From Ornithinicoccus halotolerans (GTDB taxonomy: Bacteria; Actinomycetota; Actinomycetes; Actinomycetales; Dermatophilaceae): a DNA stretch of 44,274 bases. A program made the translations under genes and the position numbers. Under the pieces are notes generated by a model that had not been told where the DNA came from, did no database searches, and saw only the letters and a program-made list of their open reading frames with translations. The number at the start of each line of letters is the position of its first letter. The first letter of the stretch is position 1. Positions 26,687-35,336 of this stretch are shown piece by piece. The stretch spans positions 1-44,274 of the forward strand of contig NZ_WIQI01000015.1 of assembly GCF_009602535.1 (NCBI RefSeq). Reading direction: 5' to 3'.

Positions 26687-26692
26687 ATCCTA
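26687..26692 (-). promoter_or_regulatory. Possible rpsB -10 box
   Basis: The minus strand reads TAGGAT, a good actinobacterial -10, about 187 nt upstream of rpsB. No convincing -35 is present. Confidence 0.3.
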
Positions 26693-26696
26693 CGGT

Positions 26697-26702
26697 TACC
26701 CT
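26697..26702 (+). promoter_or_regulatory. -10-like box 7 nt before the aminotransferase
   Basis: TACCCT is followed by seven bases (GCCGGGC) and the ATG at 26710, with no clear ribosome-binding site. It is back to back with the possible rpsB -10. Confidence 0.4.
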
Positions 26703-26709
26703 GCCGGGC

Positions 26710-27894
26710 ATGGGAAATCCGCTCGTCCACCGCATGACCGGCTTCGGCACCAGCGTGTTCGCGGAGATGACCCAGCGGGCCCTGCAGTTCGAGGCGGTCA
26801 ACCTGGGTCAGGGCTTCCCTGACACGGACGGCCCCCCCGAGGTGCTCGAGGCCGCCAAGCAGGCGATCGACTCCGGGGCCAACCAGTACCCGCCCGCGAT
26901 CGGCATGCCGGTGCTGCGCGAGGCGGTCGCCGAGCACCAGCGCCGGTTCTACGGGCTGACGGTCGACCCCGCCAGCGAGGTGTTGGTCACTGTCGGGGCC
27001 ACGGAGGCCATCGCCGCCAGCGTGCTGGCACTGGTGGAGCCCGGCGAGGAGGTGGTGACCTTCGAGCCGTACTACGACTCCTACGCCGCCTCGATCGCCC
27101 TGGCCGGGGCGCAGCGGCGCACGGTGCCGCTGCGCTTCCCCGACCTCGCGGTCGACGAGGAGGCGCTGCGGGCCGCGTTCGGCCCGCGCACCCGGATGGT
27201 GCTGCTGAACACCCCGCACAACCCGACCGGCAAGGTGTTCACCCGGGCCGAGCTGGAGCTGGTCGCTGCACTGGCCCGCGAGCACGATGCCTGGGTGGTG
27301 ACCGACGAGGTCTACGAGCACCTGGTCTACGACGGGGCCGACCACGTCCCGGTCGCCACGTTGCCGGGGATGGCCGAGCGCACGCTGACCATCTCCTCCG
27401 GCGGCAAGACGTTCTCCGCCACCGGTTGGAAGGTCGGCTGGGTCCACGGCCCGGCCGAGCTCATCAAGGCGGTGGCGGCCGTCAAGCAGTTCCTGACCTT
27501 CGTCGGGTCGGGCCCGTTCCAGCCGGCCATCGCCACCGGGCTGCGGCTGCCGGACGAGTTCTACACCACCCTCCGGCACGGGATGCAGCAGCGGCGCGAC
27601 GTCCTGGTGCGGGCGCTCACCGGTGCCGGGCTGCCGGTGGCGCCCTGCCAGGGGACCTACTTCGTCATCGCCGACGCCGCACCGCTCGGCGTCACCGACG
27701 CGGTCGACTTCTGCCGCCGGCTCCCCGAGGAGGTCGGCGTGGTGGGGGTGCCGGTCTCGGCCTTCTGTGATGACACCGAGTCGGTCGCCACGCTGGTGCG
27801 GTTCGCCTTCTGCAAGCGCGAGGAGGTCCTGCACGAAGGGGCCCGCCGGCTCGCGCGGCTGGGGGCCGGGGACGGGGCAGAGGCCGGGGGGTGA
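26710..27894 (+). CDS. PLP-dependent aminotransferase, DapC-like
   Basis: The 394-residue class I/II aminotransferase has [18 protein letters not shown] near residue 29, [13 protein letters not shown] near 91, [13 protein letters not shown] near 165, [12 protein letters not shown] near 198 and the PLP-binding lysine in [17 protein letters not shown] (Lys233). From memory it resembles M. tuberculosis Rv0858c (DapC, N-succinyldiaminopimelate aminotransferase) across its length. Methionine- or kynurenine-type aminotransferases of the same subgroup are alternatives. Its stop overlaps the xerC GTG (GTGA), so the two are coupled, an unusual partnership. Confidence 0.85.
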   Translation: MGNPLVHRMTGFGTSVFAEMTQRALQFEAVNLGQGFPDTDGPPEVLEAAKQAIDSGANQYPPAIGMPVLREAVAEHQRRFYGLTVDPASEVLVTVGATEAIAASVLALVEPGEEVVTFEPYYDSYAASIALAGAQRRTVPLRFPDLAVDEEALRAAFGPRTRMVLLNTPHNPTGKVFTRAELELVAALAREHDAWVVTDEVYEHLVYDGADHVPVATLPGMAERTLTISSGGKTFSATGWKVGWVHGPAELIKAVAAVKQFLTFVGSGPFQPAIATGLRLPDEFYTTLRHGMQQRRDVLVRALTGAGLPVAPCQGTYFVIADAAPLGVTDAVDFCRRLPEEVGVVGVPVSAFCDDTESVATLVRFAFCKREEVLHEGARRLARLGAGDGAEAGG

Positions 27895-28850
27895 GCGTGG
27901 CCGAGGGCGCGTCCCGCGCCGGCAGCGGGCACGGCACCGACTCGGTCGTGCCTGCCGCGCTGCTGGCACGGTTCGGTGACCACCTGCGGCACGAACGGGG
28001 ACGCTCGCCGCACACGGTGCGGGCCTACCTGGGTGACCTGCGCTCCATGGCGGCCGCCCTCGCCGAGGCGGGCGTGACCGACCTGGCCGAGGTGCGGGTC
28101 GCCGACCTGCGCTCGTGGCTGGCCGCCATGACCGGACAGGGCTCCTCCCGGGCGACGCTGTCCCGCCGGCTGGCCGCCGCGCGCACCTTCTTCCGCTGGG
28201 CGGTGCGCACCGGCCAGCTGGCCGAGGACCCCTCGCTGCGGCTGGTCGCTCCGGGACGCGACGCCTCCCTGCCCGGGGTGCTGCGGCAGAGCGACTCCGC
28301 CGGGCTGCTGGACCTGGCCGGCGTCCGCGCCGACGACCAGGACCCGGTCCACGTCCGCGACCGCGCCGTGCTGGAGCTGCTCTACGCGACCGGCATGCGG
28401 GTCGGGGAGCTGACCGGGCTGGACGTCGACGACGTCGACCTCCCCGAGGGCACCGCCCGGGTGCTGGGCAAGGGCGCCAAGGAGCGGGTCGTGCCCTTCG
28501 GGGCACCGGCCCGGGAGGCGCTCACCGGCTGGCTGGAGGGTGGCCGGCCGGCGCTGGCGGGTCCCCGGTCGGGCCCGGCACTGTTCCTGGGGCGGCGCGG
28601 CGGCCGGCTGGACCAGCGGCAGGTGCGCCGCGCCGTCCACGAGCTGCTCGGCCACCTGCCCGATGCGCCCGACCTCGGTCCGCACGGGCTTCGGCACAGT
28701 GCCGCGACGCACCTGCTGGACGGGGGCGCGGACCTGCGCACCGTGCAGGAGCTGCTGGGCCATGCCAGCCTGGCGACGACGCAGGTCTACACCCACGTCT
28801 CCCCCGAACGGCTGCGCCGGGCCTACCAGCAGGCCCACCCCCGGGCGTAA
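27891..28850 (+). CDS. xerC: Tyrosine recombinase XerC
   Basis: The 319-residue recombinase has the SAM-like N-terminal core-binding domain (residues 22-110) and all catalytic residues: Arg170 in ATGMRVGEL, Lys194 in [11 protein letters not shown], His265 and Arg268 in [13 protein letters not shown], His291 in [17 protein letters not shown], and the nucleophile Tyr300. Family length and motifs fit the chromosomal XerC that resolves chromosome dimers at dif with XerD. Its place between rpsB and dprA matches mycobacterial order, so it is not a phage integrase. It ends convergently with the M23-like gene. Confidence 0.93.
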   Translation: MSVAEGASRAGSGHGTDSVVPAALLARFGDHLRHERGRSPHTVRAYLGDLRSMAAALAEAGVTDLAEVRVADLRSWLAAMTGQGSSRATLSRRLAAARTFFRWAVRTGQLAEDPSLRLVAPGRDASLPGVLRQSDSAGLLDLAGVRADDQDPVHVRDRAVLELLYATGMRVGELTGLDVDDVDLPEGTARVLGKGAKERVVPFGAPAREALTGWLEGGRPALAGPRSGPALFLGRRGGRLDQRQVRRAVHELLGHLPDAPDLGPHGLRHSAATHLLDGGADLRTVQELLGHASLATTQVYTHVSPERLRRAYQQAHPRA

Positions 28851-28877
28851 CCGCGTCCGGGCCCTGCTGCCGCGCCC

Positions 28878-29510
28878 TCACCTGCGAGCCCGGTCCCACG
28901 AGGCGCTCACCCGTGGCTCGGGCCCGCCGGCGGGCCGGAGCGGCAGCAGCCGGACTCGCCAGCCCCGCAGCAGGAGCATCGGGTCGCGGTAGGCGTCCCG
29001 TCCGGCCACCGCCCCCAGGTGCAGGCAGCTCAGCAGCAGGCAGTGCCCGGACCCGAGCGTGCCGAGCCGGTCCCCGGCCGCCACGACCTGCCCTGCCGCG
29101 ACCCGGTCGTCCACGGGCTGGTAGGTGCTGCGCAGCCCGCTGCCGTGCCGTACTGCCACCACCCCGACCCCGGCGATCTCGCCGCTGTAGCTGACGACGC
29201 CGTCGGCGACCGCCCGTACCGGCCCGCCGGTCGAGGTCAGCAGGTCCACGCCCCGGTGCCCCCGGCCCCACCGCTGCGCGGGCGGGTCGAACGGCCGCAG
29301 CACCCGTGGCGGGCCGGCCACCGGCCACTGCCACTCCGGCTGACCCGGCTCCACCCGGGCTGTCCCGGGCGCGGCGGCCGACGGATCGTGCTGGTCCGGC
29401 TCGGCCAGTCCCGGGCCAGGCGGCGCCGGCAGGCCGACCAGCAGCGCCAGCACGGTGGCGGCGGTGATCACCGGGTGCAGCACCCGGCGAGGAGCCAGCG
29501 GCGCCGTCAC
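28878..29510 (-). CDS. M23-like peptidase-fold protein, secreted, degenerate active site
   Basis: The 210-residue protein has an N-terminal hydrophobic stretch (VITAATVLALLVGLPAP) that looks like a signal peptide, followed by an M23/LytM fold: GHRGVDLLTSTGGPVRAVADG has the first zinc ligands His and Asp. The later ligands are altered. The usual Y-x-H is STYQPVD, and the HxH motif reads SCLHLGA, so its first His is Cys. From memory, mycobacterial Rv2891 shows the same changes, so this is a subfamily trait. Zinc hydrolase activity is therefore uncertain; a cell-wall-binding or amidase-activating role is possible. The GTG overlaps the dprA stop by four bases. Confidence 0.83.
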   Translation of the reverse strand: MTAPLAPRRVLHPVITAATVLALLVGLPAPPGPGLAEPDQHDPSAAAPGTARVEPGQPEWQWPVAGPPRVLRPFDPPAQRWGRGHRGVDLLTSTGGPVRAVADGVVSYSGEIAGVGVVAVRHGSGLRSTYQPVDDRVAAGQVVAAGDRLGTLGSGHCLLLSCLHLGAVAGRDAYRDPMLLLRGWRVRLLPLRPAGGPEPRVSASWDRARR

Positions 29511-30619
29511 CGCGCGCTCACCTTCCCCCACCCGTCGAGCCGCTGCTCCACCAGCCCGGCGGCGTCCAGCTCCCCGAGCCCGGCGAGCACCTCGTGCTCG
29601 GCGAGCCCGGCCAGCCGGGCGAGGCCCTCCACCTCGCGGGAGGCACGCGGCGGCAGCGCGCCCCAGACCTGCCTGGCCGCGGTCCCGAGCTCGTCGACGG
29701 GCTCCACGGGGCCCTGCTTCCGGTCGGCGAGGTCGGTGCCGATCGCACCGACCAGCTCGATGACCTCGGCCGTCTCGGTGACCAGCGTCGCCCACCCCTG
29801 CCGGACGGCCTCGTGGCAGCCCGCCGACTGCATGGACGTGACCGGCCCGGGGACCACCCCGACCGGGCGGCCCACCCGAGCCGCCATGCGCCCCGTGCTC
29901 AGCGCCCCCGAGCGCAGACCCGCCTCGACGACCACGGTGCCCCGAGTCAGCGCGGCGATGAGCCGGTTGCGGTGGAGGAAGCGCATCTTCATCGCGGACG
30001 TGGCCGGTGGCAGCTCGCTGACGATGGCGCCGGTCTCGCCGATCTCGCGCAGCAGGCCGGTGTGCGCCGAGGGGTAGGCCCGCTCGACACCGCAGGCGAG
30101 CACCGCCACGGTCACGGCGCCAGCGGCGAGTGCGCCGCGGTGGGCGGCGGCGTCGATGCCGAACGCGGCCCCGGACACGACGGCGTACCCGCGGTCACCC
30201 AGCCCGGCCGCGAGGTCACCCGCCACCGAGGCGCCGTACTCGGTCGCCGAGCGGGAGCCCACGACGGAGGCCGACCGCGGGGCGAGGGCAGCCAGGTCGG
30301 CCGGGCCGCGCACCCAGAGGCACCACGGCGGCCGCTCCAGCGCGGCGAACGAGTCGGGCCACTCGGCGTCGCCAGGGACCAGCACCCGGGCGCCGGCCCG
30401 GTCGGTCATGGCCAGGTCCTGCTGCAGGTCCCACCGCTGCAACCGGGCCGCGAACCGGGCGACCGCCCGGTTGCTGGCGCGGCGGCTGCCGTGGACGACC
30501 AGGTCCAGCGCCTCCTGCAGCCCCAGCTTGTCGATCAGCGCCCAGGCGACCGGGTCCTCCGGCTCGGCCAGCCGGGCCCAGCTGATGCGAGCCAGCCGCT
30601 CGTCCTCGGCCGGGTTCAC
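29507..30619 (-). CDS. dprA: DNA-processing protein DprA
   Basis: The 370-residue protein has the DprA Rossmann fold: SVVGSRSATEYG near residue 123, AVVSGAAFGIDAAAHRGAL near 147, GVERAYPSAHTGLLREI near 177, and VVVEAGLRSGALSTGRMAA near 230. The C-terminal about 80 residues form a winged-helix-like domain (REVEGLARLAGLAEHEVL). DprA loads RecA on incoming single strands in natural transformation and is widespread in bacteria not known to be competent. The GTG overlaps the yifB stop (GTGA). Confidence 0.94.
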   Translation of the reverse strand: MNPAEDERLARISWARLAEPEDPVAWALIDKLGLQEALDLVVHGSRRASNRAVARFAARLQRWDLQQDLAMTDRAGARVLVPGDAEWPDSFAALERPPWCLWVRGPADLAALAPRSASVVGSRSATEYGASVAGDLAAGLGDRGYAVVSGAAFGIDAAAHRGALAAGAVTVAVLACGVERAYPSAHTGLLREIGETGAIVSELPPATSAMKMRFLHRNRLIAALTRGTVVVEAGLRSGALSTGRMAARVGRPVGVVPGPVTSMQSAGCHEAVRQGWATLVTETAEVIELVGAIGTDLADRKQGPVEPVDELGTAARQVWGALPPRASREVEGLARLAGLAEHEVLAGLGELDAAGLVEQRLDGWGKVSAR

Positions 30620-32157
30620 GCGGCCACCTCCTGCGCGCCACGCAGGCCGAGCGCCTCGGCCAGGTGCTCCCGCCCCGGGCCGTCTGCCCCCGCCAGGTCG
30701 CTGATGGTCCACCCGATGCGCAGGCACCGGTCGTAGCCGCGCAGCGTGAGCCGGCCCAGGTCCAGCGCCCGGGCCAGGTCCCGGGTGACCGCGGGCGGCA
30801 GCCGCCGCTCACCGTCGCGGAGCACCGGCCCGGGGACCTCCGCGTTCACCGACCAGGGGTGGCCAGCCCAGCGGCGCGCCTGCCGCTCGCGGGCGGCCTC
30901 GACCCGGGCCGCCACCGTCGCCGACGTCTCTCCCGTCGGGCCGGCGAGCGCCGCACGGCCGGGGGCGCGCACCGACACCCGCAGGTCGACCCGGTCCAGC
31001 AGCGGACCGGACAGCCGCGCCAGGTAGGTTCGGCGCGCCTGCGGGGTGCAGCGGCAGTCGCGACCCTTGCCGACCGCCTGGCCGCACGGGCACGGGTTCG
31101 CGGCGGCTACCAGCTGGAACCGCGCCGGGAACCGCAGCTGCCGATGGGCACGCGCGATGACGACCTGACCCGACTCCAGCGGCTGCCGGAGGCCCTCCAG
31201 GACGTCCCGGCGGAACTCCGGGGCCTCGTCGAGGAACAGCACGCCCCGGTGCGCGCGGGAGATCGCCCCGGGTGCGACCCGGCCCGACCCGCCCCCGACC
31301 ACCGCGGCGGGAGAGGCGGTGTGGTGCGGCGCCACGAACGGCGCCCGGGTGACCAGCTGGGTCGTGCTCCCGGTCGCGCCCAGCACAGAGTGGACCGCCG
31401 TCACCTCCAGCGCCTGCTCGGCGGTGAGTGGTGGCAACAGGCCGGGCAACCGCTCGGCGAGCATGGTCTTCCCGGCGCCGGGCGGTCCGACCAGGAGCAT
31501 GTGGTGGCGGCCGGCCGCGGCGACCTCCAGGGCACGCCGTGCCTCGGCCTGCCCCACCACGTCCTGCAGGTCGGGGACCTCTCGCTGCCCACCGGACCGG
31601 CCCGAGGGCGGCACCTCGGCCACGGGCACGGCCTCCCCCGCCTGCAGCGCACGGTGGAGCTCCAGCAGCTCCGCCAGCGTGGCGACCGAGCGCACGCGCG
31701 CGCCGGGTACCAGGGCTGCCTCCCCGGCACTGGCCCTCGGGACGACCACGTCGGTGGCGCCGGCGGCGACGGCGGCCATGACCATCGGCAGCACCCCCGG
31801 CACGTGACGCACCGAGCCGTCCAGGCCCAGCTCCCCGACGTGCACCAGGTTGGCGGTCACGGCCGGGGGCAGCGAGCCCTGCGCGGCCAGCTGGGCCACC
31901 GCCACGGCCAGGTCGAACCCGCTGCCCTGCTTGGGCAGCGCCGCCGGGGACAGGTTGATGGTCCAGCGGCGCTGCTCCAGCCGCACGTCCGTGCTCGCGG
32001 CCGCGGCCCGCACCCGGTCCGGGGCGCGGGCGCAGGCGGCGTCGGGCAGCCCGCTGAGGGTCATCGCCGGCAACCCGTCGGCCAGGTGGGCCTCCACGGT
32101 GACCAGGTGCCCGGTGACGCCCGCGAGCGCGACGGCGCGGGTGCGCGCGAACCCCAT
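30616..32157 (-). CDS. yifB: YifB/ComM family Mg-chelatase-like AAA ATPase
   Basis: The 513-residue protein has an N-terminal Lon-protease-like domain (residues 1-175; DGLPAMTLSGLPDAA), Walker A GPPGAGKTML at 224, Walker B RGVLFLDEAPEF at 304 and a small cysteine cluster (NPCPCG, CRC) near residue 355. The C-terminal part is the Mg-chelatase subunit lid. ComM relatives form hexameric helicases for branch migration during transformation; yifB next to dprA supports a DNA-processing role. The ATG overlaps the yraN stop by one base (TGATG). Confidence 0.94.
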   Translation of the reverse strand: MGFARTRAVALAGVTGHLVTVEAHLADGLPAMTLSGLPDAACARAPDRVRAAAASTDVRLEQRRWTINLSPAALPKQGSGFDLAVAVAQLAAQGSLPPAVTANLVHVGELGLDGSVRHVPGVLPMVMAAVAAGATDVVVPRASAGEAALVPGARVRSVATLAELLELHRALQAGEAVPVAEVPPSGRSGGQREVPDLQDVVGQAEARRALEVAAAGRHHMLLVGPPGAGKTMLAERLPGLLPPLTAEQALEVTAVHSVLGATGSTTQLVTRAPFVAPHHTASPAAVVGGGSGRVAPGAISRAHRGVLFLDEAPEFRRDVLEGLRQPLESGQVVIARAHRQLRFPARFQLVAAANPCPCGQAVGKGRDCRCTPQARRTYLARLSGPLLDRVDLRVSVRAPGRAALAGPTGETSATVAARVEAARERQARRWAGHPWSVNAEVPGPVLRDGERRLPPAVTRDLARALDLGRLTLRGYDRCLRIGWTISDLAGADGPGREHLAEALGLRGAQEVAA

Positions 32158-32543
32158 CAGGCCACCCCGCGAAGGTGCTCCAGCACCGGGTCACCGTGGC
32201 CGACCCGGACGGCGACCACGTCGATCCGCACCCGCGCGGCGGGGACGTCGTGCGCCTGCAGCCAGGCGACCGCGAGCCGCCGCAGCCGGGCGGCCTTCGC
32301 CCTGGTGACCGCCTCGTGCGGGTGCCCGTAGCGGCTCGATCGCCGGGTCTTGACCTCGCACACGACCACGGTCGAGCCCTGCCTGGCCACCAGGTCGATC
32401 TCCCCCTGCCCGCACCGCCAGTTGCGGTCGAGCACCTCATACCCCAGCGCCTGCAGGTGCTGGGCGGCCAGCCGCTCGCCGAGGTCACCCAGCGCGCGCC
32501 GGACCCGGTGCCCGGGCGACGCTCCGCTGCCGGTTCCGGTCAT
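32157..32543 (-). CDS. YraN/UPF0102 family endonuclease-fold protein
   Basis: The 128-residue protein matches the YraN family: [21 protein letters not shown], then GQGEIDLVA with Asp50, then [12 protein letters not shown] with Glu63 and Lys65, together the PD-(D/E)xK nuclease core. No activity is established for most members. It is translationally coupled to yifB and dprA, which suggests DNA processing. Confidence 0.92.
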   Translation of the reverse strand: MTGTGSGASPGHRVRRALGDLGERLAAQHLQALGYEVLDRNWRCGQGEIDLVARQGSTVVVCEVKTRRSSRYGHPHEAVTRAKAARLRRLAVAWLQAHDVPAARVRIDVVAVRVGHGDPVLEHLRGVA

Positions 32544-32558
32544 CGAACCACCTCCTGA

Positions 32559-32576
32559 CCGGCAGCGTGCTGCCGG
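32559..32576 (-). repeat. Inverted repeat between DUF2469 and yraN
   Basis: CCGGCAGC and GCTGCCGG form a perfect 8-bp inverted repeat separated by GT, in the 131-bp gap on the minus-strand path from DUF2469 to yraN. A wider CCTGACCGGC/GCCGGTCAGG pair encloses part of it. It may attenuate or terminate transcription between the two gene groups. Confidence 0.4.
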
Positions 32577-32674
32577 GGCGGTGGCCGGCGCCGGTCAGGA
32601 CGGCGCGGGTGTGGACGCCGCCGCGGCCGGCGCACCGGTGTGGAGCACGGGTGCTGAGCGACCGCCGGCCGGGG

Positions 32675-32998
32675 TCAGCCGCTGAAGTCGCCCTCCTTGG
32701 GGATCTCCAGCTCGTTCTTGGCGATCTCCTCCACGTTGACGTCCTTGAAGGTGATCACGCGCACGTTCTTGACGAACCGGGCCGGGCGGTAGACGTCCCA
32801 CACCCAGGCGTCCTCCATCGTCACCTCGAACCAGGTCTCCCCGTTCCCGGTCCGGACCTGCACGTCCACGTCGTTGGCCAGGTAGAACCGCCGCTCGGTC
32901 TCCACGACGTGGCTGAACAGCCCCACCACGTCCCGGTACTCGCGGTAGAGCTGCAGCTCCATCTCGGTCTCGTACTTCTCGAGGTCCTCAGCGCTCAT
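32675..32998 (-). CDS. DUF2469 family actinobacterial protein
   Basis: This 107-residue acidic protein ([20 protein letters not shown]) belongs to a small, very conserved actinobacterial family of unknown function. It has no signal peptide, membrane segment or recognisable catalytic motif; the middle reads [20 protein letters not shown]. The ATG overlaps the rnhB stop by four bases (ATGA), so it is made with RNase HII and signal peptidase I. The same position beside rnhB holds in mycobacteria (Rv2901c), which implies a linked, still undefined role. Confidence 0.9.
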   Translation of the reverse strand: MSAEDLEKYETEMELQLYREYRDVVGLFSHVVETERRFYLANDVDVQVRTGNGETWFEVTMEDAWVWDVYRPARFVKNVRVITFKDVNVEEIAKNELEIPKEGDFSG

Positions 32999-33858
32999 GC
33001 GCGGGTCATCTCCTGGGCGAGGTGGGCAGGGTCATCGGCGAGGTCGAAGCGGTCCTGGTTGCCGGTGTCGGGGTCGGCCGGGCCCCCGGCGCCCGCGTCC
33101 AGCTCGGCGGCGGCCACGGGGTCCAGCTCGGGGTCGATGCCCTCGTCGGGGGCGCCGGTGAGGTTCCAGCTGCGCCGGTGGTGGTCGCACGGGCCGTGCT
33201 CGCGCAGCGCGGCCAGGTGCTCCGGTGCGGCATAGCCCTTGTTGCCGTCCCAGCCGTAGCGGCCGTAGCCCGCCTCCCGGGCCGCCTGCACCATGTGGGC
33301 GTCCCGGATGACCTTGGCGAGCACGCTGGCCGCGGCGACCGAGGAGCAGCGCATGTCGGCCTTGATCATGGTGCGCACCGGCACCGGAGGCGCCCGGCCC
33401 GGGTCGGCGAACCCCAGCAGCCCCTCCCGGGCGGGGTCGGTCAGCCAGTCGTGGTTGCCGTCCAGGAGCACCAGGTCCGGCTGCAGGCCCAGCTGGGCCA
33501 GCGCTCGCCCGCCCGCCAGCCGGAGCGCGGCCATGATGCCGATGCGGTCGATCTCGGCCGGCCAGGCGTGGCCCACGCCCCAGGACAGGCACCAGCGGCG
33601 GATCCTGGGGACCATCCGCTCACGGGCCTGGTGGGTCAGCAGCTTGGAGTCCCGCACCCCGGTCGGGGCCGACCGGCAGCCCTCGTCGATGGCGACGACC
33701 CCTACGGTCACCGGGCCGGCCAGCGCGCCGCGGCCGACCTCGTCCATCCCGACCAGGACGGGGTAGCCCTCCCGCTGCAGCGCGCGCTCCAGCCGCAGGC
33801 TCGGCCGGGCCGGACGCGCGGTCGCCCGGGGGGTGCGGGTGCGGGAACCGGGGCTCAC
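32995..33858 (-). CDS. rnhB: Ribonuclease HII
   Basis: The 287-residue enzyme cuts RNA in RNA-DNA hybrids and at misincorporated ribonucleotides. The catalytic motif is [15 protein letters not shown] with Asp39 and Glu40; further acidic residues are in VLLDGNHDW near 132 and IRDAHM near 187. [17 protein letters not shown] is the family block near 168. Residues after about 235 form an acidic tail rich in Asp, Glu, Ala and Pro without a known domain. The GTG at 33858 overlaps the lepB stop (GTGA), making lepB-rnhB-DUF2469 a coupled unit. Confidence 0.93.
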   Translation of the reverse strand: MSPGSRTRTPRATARPARPSLRLERALQREGYPVLVGMDEVGRGALAGPVTVGVVAIDEGCRSAPTGVRDSKLLTHQARERMVPRIRRWCLSWGVGHAWPAEIDRIGIMAALRLAGGRALAQLGLQPDLVLLDGNHDWLTDPAREGLLGFADPGRAPPVPVRTMIKADMRCSSVAAASVLAKVIRDAHMVQAAREAGYGRYGWDGNKGYAAPEHLAALREHGPCDHHRRSWNLTGAPDEGIDPELDPVAAAELDAGAGGPADPDTGNQDRFDLADDPAHLAQEMTRA

Positions 33859-34607
33859 GACGGCTGCGCCTCCTCGACGCCCGCGAACACCTCCGCGGGG
33901 CGGGAGAACCAGTCGAACCGGTCCAGCGGCCAGACCAGCACGATCGCCTGCCCCACGACGTCCTCCGCGGGCACCGTCCCCGCCTGCCCGGAGCCGTCGT
34001 CGTTGGCGCGGGAGTCGCGGCTGTTGGAGCGGTGGTCCCCCATCACCCAGTAGCTGCTCTCCGGGACGGTGATGTCGAACTCTTCGGTGCTCGGCTCGTC
34101 ACCCGGGTAGAGGTAGTCCTCCTCCAGCGGCTCGCCGTTCACGGTCAGCCGGCCCTGCCCATCGCAGCAGACGACGTGGTCGCCGGCCACGCCGATGACG
34201 CGCTTGATGAGGTGGTTGCCCTCCGCGGCCGGGGCGAGCCCGACGAACTCCAGCGCGTCGCGCACCGCCCCCAGCACCGGCCCGCGCTCCATCTCCACCG
34301 ACTGCGGCAGCCACCCGCCGGGGTCCTCGAAGACGACGATGTCGCCCCGCTCCACCTCCAGCGGGCCAGCGGCCACCTTGCTCACCATCACCCGGTCCCC
34401 GTAGACGAGGGTCTGCTCCATCGATCCTGACGGGATCCAGAACGCCTGCAGCAGGAAGGTCTTGATCAGAAACGAGATGACCAGCGCGGTGCCGCCCACG
34501 ACCAGCACCTCCCGCACCACGTGCCACAGCCGCCGGAGGCCGCTGGGGCGCACCCGTCGTGACGGCGTCGGACGGGTGTCGTCGTCCGGGGGCGTCTGGA
34601 GTGTCAC
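33855..34607 (-). CDS. lepB: Signal peptidase I
   Basis: The 250-residue membrane protease removes signal peptides from exported proteins. A cytoplasmic arginine-rich N-terminus leads into one membrane helix ([18 protein letters not shown]), followed by the catalytic serine in [10 protein letters not shown] (Ser62) and the general-base lysine in [12 protein letters not shown] (Lys135). [11 protein letters not shown] near residue 190 is the conserved box E. The GTG at 34607 has AGGA upstream. It follows rplS after a strong terminator. Confidence 0.94.
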   Translation of the reverse strand: MTLQTPPDDDTRPTPSRRVRPSGLRRLWHVVREVLVVGGTALVISFLIKTFLLQAFWIPSGSMEQTLVYGDRVMVSKVAAGPLEVERGDIVVFEDPGGWLPQSVEMERGPVLGAVRDALEFVGLAPAAEGNHLIKRVIGVAGDHVVCCDGQGRLTVNGEPLEEDYLYPGDEPSTEEFDITVPESSYWVMGDHRSNSRDSRANDDGSGQAGTVPAEDVVGQAIVLVWPLDRFDWFSRPAEVFAGVEEAQPS

Positions 34608-34683
34608 GGTCGTCCTGTCTGCCTGGTGCCGGGGCCGGGGCGGCCCAGGCACGACACTAGTACGGCGGTCCTGTCGCAGACGG

Positions 34684-34715
34684 CTCCGCCCCGGCCAGAT
34701 CTGGCCGGGGCGGAG
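34684..34715 (-). terminator. Strong terminator hairpin after rplS
   Basis: CTCCGCCCCGGCCA at 34684-34697 pairs perfectly with TGGCCGGGGCGGAG at 34702-34715 (14-bp stem, loop GATC), 10 bp after the rplS stop. No U-tract. Confidence 0.85.
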
Positions 34716-34725
34716 GCGGGCGGGT

Positions 34726-35085
34726 TCAGGCGCTCGGGCGGTTGTCGCGCTTCTCGCGGATCCGGGCTGCCTTGCCGCGCAGGTTGCGCAGGTAGTACAG
34801 CTTGGCGCGCCGCACGTCGCCGCGGCTGACGAGCTCGACCTTCTCGACCTGGGGGCTGTGGACCGGGAAGGTGCGCTCCACACCGACGCCGAAGCTGACC
34901 TTGCGCACGGTGTAGGTCTCGCCCACCCCGCCGCCGTGGCGGCGGATGACCACGCCCTGGAACACCTGGACACGGGTGCGGTTGCCCTCGATGACCTTCA
35001 CGTGGACCTTGATGGTGTCACCGGCGCGGAAGTCGGGGATGTCGTCGCGCAGGCTGGCGGCGTTGACGTCGTCGAGCTGGTGCAT
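34726..35085 (-). CDS. rplS: 50S ribosomal protein L19
   Basis: The 119-residue protein has the L19 sequence throughout: [20 protein letters not shown], then [20 protein letters not shown], the [13 protein letters not shown] block near 50 and the C-terminal [18 protein letters not shown]. It lies at the 30S-50S interface. The ATG at 35085 is fixed by the conserved start. It has its own predicted promoter and terminator, so it appears to be a single-gene unit apart from trmD, unlike the E. coli order. Confidence 0.97.
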   Translation of the reverse strand: MHQLDDVNAASLRDDIPDFRAGDTIKVHVKVIEGNRTRVQVFQGVVIRRHGGGVGETYTVRKVSFGVGVERTFPVHSPQVEKVELVSRGDVRRAKLYYLRNLRGKAARIREKRDNRPSA

Positions 35086-35242
35086 GGCGCTGTCGCTTTC
35101 TCGCAGGTGCCACAGGTCACCCACGGCGGTCGTCGTCCGTGACGGACGGCTGGCTGTCAGGGTTCGCTCCGGTCGGCCTGCTCGCACGGCTCCCCCTGTG
35201 GCAGGGGCGCGAGGGTGTCGTCCGACCCGGACGCAAGGAGCA

Positions 35243-35272
35243 AGTCTGCCACAGTCGCGCCCGGCTGCGTAA
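35243..35272 (-). promoter_or_regulatory. Predicted rplS promoter
   Basis: On the minus strand TTACGC (35272-35267) and CAGACT (35248-35243) are 18 bp apart. The bases before the -10, GACTGTGG, closely match those in the predicted rpsP promoter. The leader would be about 150 nt and contains a small CCCCTG/CAGGGG hairpin at 35193-35207. Confidence 0.45.
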
Positions 35273-35322
35273 ATCGTGCGCAGCGGGGCCGACCGGGCGC
35301 GGAGCCCCGGTCGCGCGGCTGG

Positions 35323-35328
35323 CAGGAT
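35323..35328 (+). promoter_or_regulatory. -10-like box 8 nt before the RNase HI gene
   Basis: CAGGAT is followed by eight bases and the GTG at 35337, with no Shine-Dalgarno, so a leaderless start is likely. Confidence 0.45.
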
Positions 35329-35336
35329 GCCTGACC

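Noticed and set aside
27891-28850. A mobile-element or prophage integrase
   Set aside because: Length, motifs and the location between rpsB and dprA fit the chromosomal XerC; no attachment repeats, tRNA target or phage genes are nearby.
35139-35336. A longer N-terminus for the RNase HI protein
   Set aside because: The extra about 66 residues cover the rplS promoter and leader region, lack conserved-looking sequence and precede the first strand of the RNase H fold, which starts at the GTG at 35337.
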